Assembly: GCA_024760905.1 (NCBI GenBank)
Contig: CM045746.1
Location: forward strand, 7,431,466-7,495,465
Reading direction: 5' to 3'
Source: Plotosus lineatus
Lineage: Eukaryota > Chordata > Actinopteri > Siluriformes > Plotosidae
DNA length: 64,000 nucleotides
Shown here: piece after piece, positions 60,896 through 64,000 of the stretch
Numbering within the stretch: position 1 is the first letter of the stretch
Layout of the letters: every line of letters starts with the position of its first letter
Position numbers and translations under genes: made by a program
The notes under the pieces: model-generated
Seen by the model: the letters and a program-made list of their open reading frames with translations, nothing else
What the model was told of the DNA's origin: nothing
Database searches by the model: none

Positions 60896-61700
60896 AAGGA
60901 TCCCTCGCTCCTTCAAGCTTCAATTCATGCGGTTTCAGTGAACCGCACACAATAGTGTGTGTTTTTTTGTTTGTTTGTTTTTTTTAATATTCATTGAATT
61001 AAAAAAATAAGGAAGTTAAGGAAGAATAGTGAGAAAAATGAAGGAAAATGCCACAAAAACAAGGCAAATTATTAAAAAATTTTAAAAAAAAAACCCCTAA
61101 ACAAACAAAAACAAAAAAAGAGACCCAAAACCTCCCATCAAAACTACTTACATTTTTGTGAGGTGTACATCTGAGTGTGTGCACACGCGTGTCTGTATGT
61201 GTGTATTTATATTTTATTTACATCTTATGTGTTATTTTTGAATGTATAATTGTTATTATAAGTGTAACACCAGCTTGATATAGCTGTGCTAGGTTTTATA
61301 CTAGGTTCTAGAGGAGTAAAATGAATTGTGGAGATTTGAATTTGAACAGCCGGCAGATTTATTACAATTAACAATACTACAAGAAACAGTGCAAACAATA
61401 TTGTAGAACTTTCTTTACAAATTAAAAATAAAATAAAATAAGCTTAAATCTCTAAGGTTTGATTCGTGTGAACCCGGGAGTCTTTTCCAGGATTGTGATC
61501 CGTTTGGGATAAAGGTGTTTTTATCTGTTCTTATCTGGGATCCTGTGATTTGAAGTGGTTGGGTCTGTAGATCTACTCTCGCATCCAGAGAACAGTTGGC
61601 CACACTGCGTCTGGATCTACCAAGAGTTCTCACTGGATTTGGCTCGCCATCCGTGTCGAAACCAGCTTCAAGATCAAATCCAGATCCACTAAAAACCAGT

Positions 61701-62056
61701 CTGCACATGCAGTACAGACACAATGAATAAAATATTTAACAACAATAATTCCTAAATAAAATGACAAAAGTGCATGAAAGGCACTGAATGGAATGTAATA
61801 CAAAACAACACAGCTTATCTGCACTACTTTAGTGCATTAGCAAAAGTGCTTTCAACAAAACATTTAGAAAAATAAAATGTAAGGTTCATTTTGTGCACAG
61901 TACAATCTTTGTTATGTACTCCGACTGGTCTTAGCCTTTTAAAGACAAAAATAGTGCACACAGCTTTAAAAGTCACCACGTGTAAAGTTAGCATAGGTTC
62001 ACCACGTGTAAAGTTAGCATAGGTTCTTAAACTAGCTTCATATTGCAATGACTCAC
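61701..62056 (-). other. Candidate LTR intron 2, 356 bp
   Basis: In LTR sense it follows GGAAGCGCCG, begins GTGAGTCATTG and ends CTGCATGTGCAG before ACTGG. Exact removal gives the short-LTR sequence GGAAGC(T/G)CCG-ACTGG. Inside is a perfect 26-bp tandem duplication (61973-61998, 61999-62024) with CACGTG and TGCTAAC. The 69-bp segment between the two introns has the same length in all three LTRs and differs by 3 bases. Confidence 0.78.
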
Positions 62057-62125
62057 CGGCGCTTCCAAGAAAACAAACTCTCTCCACCCGGTTCGAATGA
62101 GAGAGAACAAAACACATACAAAGCT

Positions 62126-62195
62126 CTGAAAAGCACACAAACTTAGTTAAACTTGTTAAAAGTTCACTTAATCACATTTTTGATCGTTGACTCAC
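62126..62195 (-). other. Candidate LTR intron 1, 70 bp
   Basis: In LTR sense it follows GCGACACGA, begins GTGAGTCAAC and ends GTGTGCTTTTCAG before AGCTTTG. A branch-point-like TTTAACTAAG lies about 20-28 bp before the AG and a T-rich tract precedes it. Exact removal gives GCGACACGA-AGCTTTG; the short LTRs read GCGACACGA-AGCCTTG. Confidence 0.78.
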
Positions 62196-62543
62196 TCGTG
62201 TCGCACCGAGGGCTCTGTATGCGTCCTGCTCCTTACACTCTCCTACACGCTCTGCTGGTCGCATGCAGGCGCACGCGCCTATGACGCGTTCAAGGGGACT
62301 AGGAAACTAGTGCTTTCAGGGAGTGTTGGAAACTAGGGTTTTTTCCAATAAAATTTAGTAACCATGTGTTTACATGTGTTACATAAGCATTTATAGCATT
62401 GAATATGTATTTATTGATATTATATACACATATACATGTACGTATATGCCAGTTGGGACATTTTAAAAAAAAATTTAAATTAAAAATTTGTCAGAACAAA
62501 GGAAGAAATGTGTATGTATGCATGTACGTATGTATGTCTGTGT

Positions 62544-62548
<5 letters not shown>

Positions 62549-62609
<61 letters not shown>
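62549..62609. repeat. (AT)n microsatellite
   Basis: Pure AT run abutting the 3' end of the next LINE copy. Confidence 0.97.
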
Positions 62610-62611
<2 letters not shown>

Positions 62612-63395
62612 TCATCTTCCGCTAAGTCCAGGGTCGGGTCATGGTTGCAGAAACCTAAGCAAAGAGGTCCAGACGTCCCTCTCCCCAGCCACTCCCAACT
62701 CTCCCGGGGCGCCACCGAGGCGGTCCCAGACAAGCTAAGAAACATAGTCCCTCCAGCGTGTTCTAGTTCGACCCCGGGGTCTCTTCCCGGTTGGACAGGC
62801 CCGAAACACCATGACAGGGAGACGTCCAGGAGGCATTCTTACCAGATGCCCGAGCCACCTCAACTGGCCCCTCTCAATCCAGAGGAGTAGTAGATCTACT
62901 CCTAGCTCCCCGTGGGTGGTAGAGCCAGCCGTGATCCATCCGTGGATGGTAGAGCTTCTTACCTTATCACTAAGGAAGAACCCTGCCACCCGACGAAGGA
63001 AGCTCATTTCAGCCGCTTGTAATCGTGATCTTGTTCTTTCGGTCACGAACCCAAAGCTCGTGACCATAGGTGAAGGTTGGAACATAGATTGACTGGTAAA
63101 TTGAGAGCTTCGCCTTGTGACTCAGCTCCTTCACCACGACGGACCGGTACAGGCTCCCCTTAGCAGCAGAGGCTGCGGCAATTCGTCTGTCGATCTCCCA
63201 CTCCATCCTTCCCTCACTTGTGAACAAGACCCCAAGATACTTAAACTCATCCACTTGGAGCAGGACCTCATTCCTGACCCAGAGGGTGCATTCCACCCTT
63301 GTCCGACTGAGAACCATGGCCTCAGACTTGGAGGTACTGATCCTCATCCCAGCTGCTTCGCACTCAGCTGCGAATCACTCCAATGAGAGCTGGAG
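62610..63395 (-). mobile_element. LINE-2, 3' part, reverse orientation
   Basis: Minus-strand RT/C-terminal region: RISTSKSEAMVLSRTRVECT, EFKYLGVLFTSEGRMEWEID, LSIYQSIYVPTFTYGHELWV, LRWLGHLVRMPPGRLP, CPTGKRPRGRTRTRWRDYVS. It is broken by a frameshift near 63050. The 3' end (62610-62640) is the complement of CTTAGCGGAAGATGATGAT. The 5' truncation is at about 63395, where it meets a SINE fragment. Confidence 0.9.
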
Positions 63396-63405
63396 GTCCT
63401 GACTT

Positions 63406-63491
63406 GTCTGTCTGTCTTCATTTCGGCTTTTTCCCTTTTACTCGGGAGTTGCCACAGCGAATCATCTGATTCGCACGTTTGATTTGGCAGA
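63406..63491 (-). mobile_element. SINE-A 3'-end fragment (RTE-like tail)
   Basis: Complement of GGCAACTCCCGAGTAAAAGG and ...GCCAAATCAAACGTGCGAAT; it lies between the two LINE-2 pieces and is cut by the 5' end of the next one. Confidence 0.85.
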
Positions 63492-64000
63492 GCCCCTCCT
63501 CGAATCGCCACCTTATCGTGGTGGAGGGGTTTGCGTGACCTAATGATCCTAGGAGCTATGTTGTCGGGGGCAAATGCCCCTGGTAGGGTCACCCAAGGCA
63601 AACAGGTCCGGGGTGAAGGTCCAGACAAAGTGCGATTCAAAACAGACCCCTAAGACATGAGAAAACAACACAGGAATCAGTCTCCCTTGCCCGGACGCGG
63701 GTCACCAGGGTTCCCTCCTGGAGCCAGGCCCAGGGGAGGGGCTTGAAGGCGAGCGCCTGGTGGTCGGGCTTATGCCCATGGAGACTGGCCGGGCCCAGCC
63801 CGAAAAGGAGACATGGGTCCGCCCTCCCATGGACCCACCACCCGTGGGAGGAGTTTTAGGGGTTGGGTGCAGTGTGAGTTGGGTGGCAGCCAAAGGCATG
63901 GGTTCTGTCGGACTGATCCTCGGCTGCTTACTCTGACCTTCGGGACATGGAATGTCACCTCTCTGGCGGGAAAGGAGCCTGATTTGGTGCGTGAGGTGGA
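63492..64000 (+). mobile_element. LINE-2, 5' end with leader and start of endonuclease
   Basis: A GC-rich leader with strong inverted repeats (CCCCTCC...GGAGGGG at 63494-63528; GTGACC...GGTCAC at 63535-63592; GGGGC...GCCCC at 63565-63581) is followed by the beginning of an APE-type endonuclease: LTFGTWNVTSLAGKEPDLVR at about 63931-63990. It continues past the window. Because the 5' leader is present, this copy could be full length. Confidence 0.85.

Larger units (their letters stand above)
61263..62383 (-). repeat. Solo LTR, 1121 bp, long form with two GT-AG segments
   Basis: A single LTR of the gypsy family at 36275, in reverse orientation, flanked by a perfect 4-bp duplication TAAG (61259-61262, 62384-62387). 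It begins and ends with the same TGTAACA/TGTTACA words. It is about 97% identical to the short LTRs, except that it contains two additional segments, 61701-62056 and 62126-62195. Without them it is 695 bp, against 691 and 693 bp for the short LTRs. It presumably arose by LTR-LTR recombination of a full element. Confidence 0.93.
60897..62460. mobile_element. MITE-1, copy split by a solo LTR
   Basis: MITE-1 sequence at 60897-61262 and 62384-about 62460. The left end GGATCCCTCGCTCCTTCAAG has lost the first bases of the TIR and the right TIR is missing. The interruption point (TTATTATAAG / TAAGCATTTATAGCATTG) matches an unbroken sequence in the copy at 21238-21771. Confidence 0.88.

Noticed and set aside
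63492..63600. HDV-like ribozyme at the LINE-2 5' end
   Set aside because: Helices are visible, but I could not place P1, P2, P3 and the catalytic C in the required order; kept only as a structured leader.

Overview
The window is vertebrate nuclear DNA, most probably from a teleost fish. It is AT-rich, crowded with microsatellites, and made almost wholly of transposable elements: RTE-type LINEs, a Tc1 transposon with long inverted repeats, tRNA-derived SINEs, TA-flanked MITEs and a Ty3/gypsy element with a PNMA-like Gag. No bacterial features are present. I see only one credible piece of an ordinary host gene: a possible 3'-terminal coding exon with a poly(A) signal on the minus strand at 11550-11973.

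Layout. 1-1297: 3' end of an RTE LINE (copy A), then (ATCC)n. 3800-9080: minisatellite arrays (GATGAA-type purine arrays, a 31-bp CT-rich array), with a 5'-truncated restriction-like-endonuclease LINE (9087-11420) at the edge. 13.0-17.35 kb: a SINE, a Tc1 transposon and an internally deleted Tc1-like element. 18-24 kb: SINEs, a complete 534-bp MITE and a dead second LINE (LINE-2). 24387-27552: a full-length RTE (copy B) with a 16-bp target duplication. 27.7-33.5 kb: a MITE and many SINEs. 33757-44372: a three-level nest, a MITE split by RTE copy C, itself split by a near-complete gypsy element (36275-44072). 46067-49164 and 54554-57680: RTE copies D and E. 57.8-64 kb: SINEs, a MITE split by a solo LTR (61263-62383), and two pieces of LINE-2.

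How the parts work together. The RTE and LINE-2 probably supply the machinery for the SINEs: SINE-A occurs with an RTE-like 3' end and with a different 3' end resembling that of LINE-2; SINE-B uses the second.

The most striking observation concerns the gypsy LTRs. The solo LTR (1121 bp) is the LTR of the complete element (691-693 bp) plus two insertions of 70 and 356 bp. Each insertion starts GTGAGT and ends CAG in LTR orientation, and removing both exactly gives the short LTR. The simplest reading is that this family carries two spliceosomal introns in its LTR/5' leader and that the complete copy descends from reverse transcription of spliced RNA.
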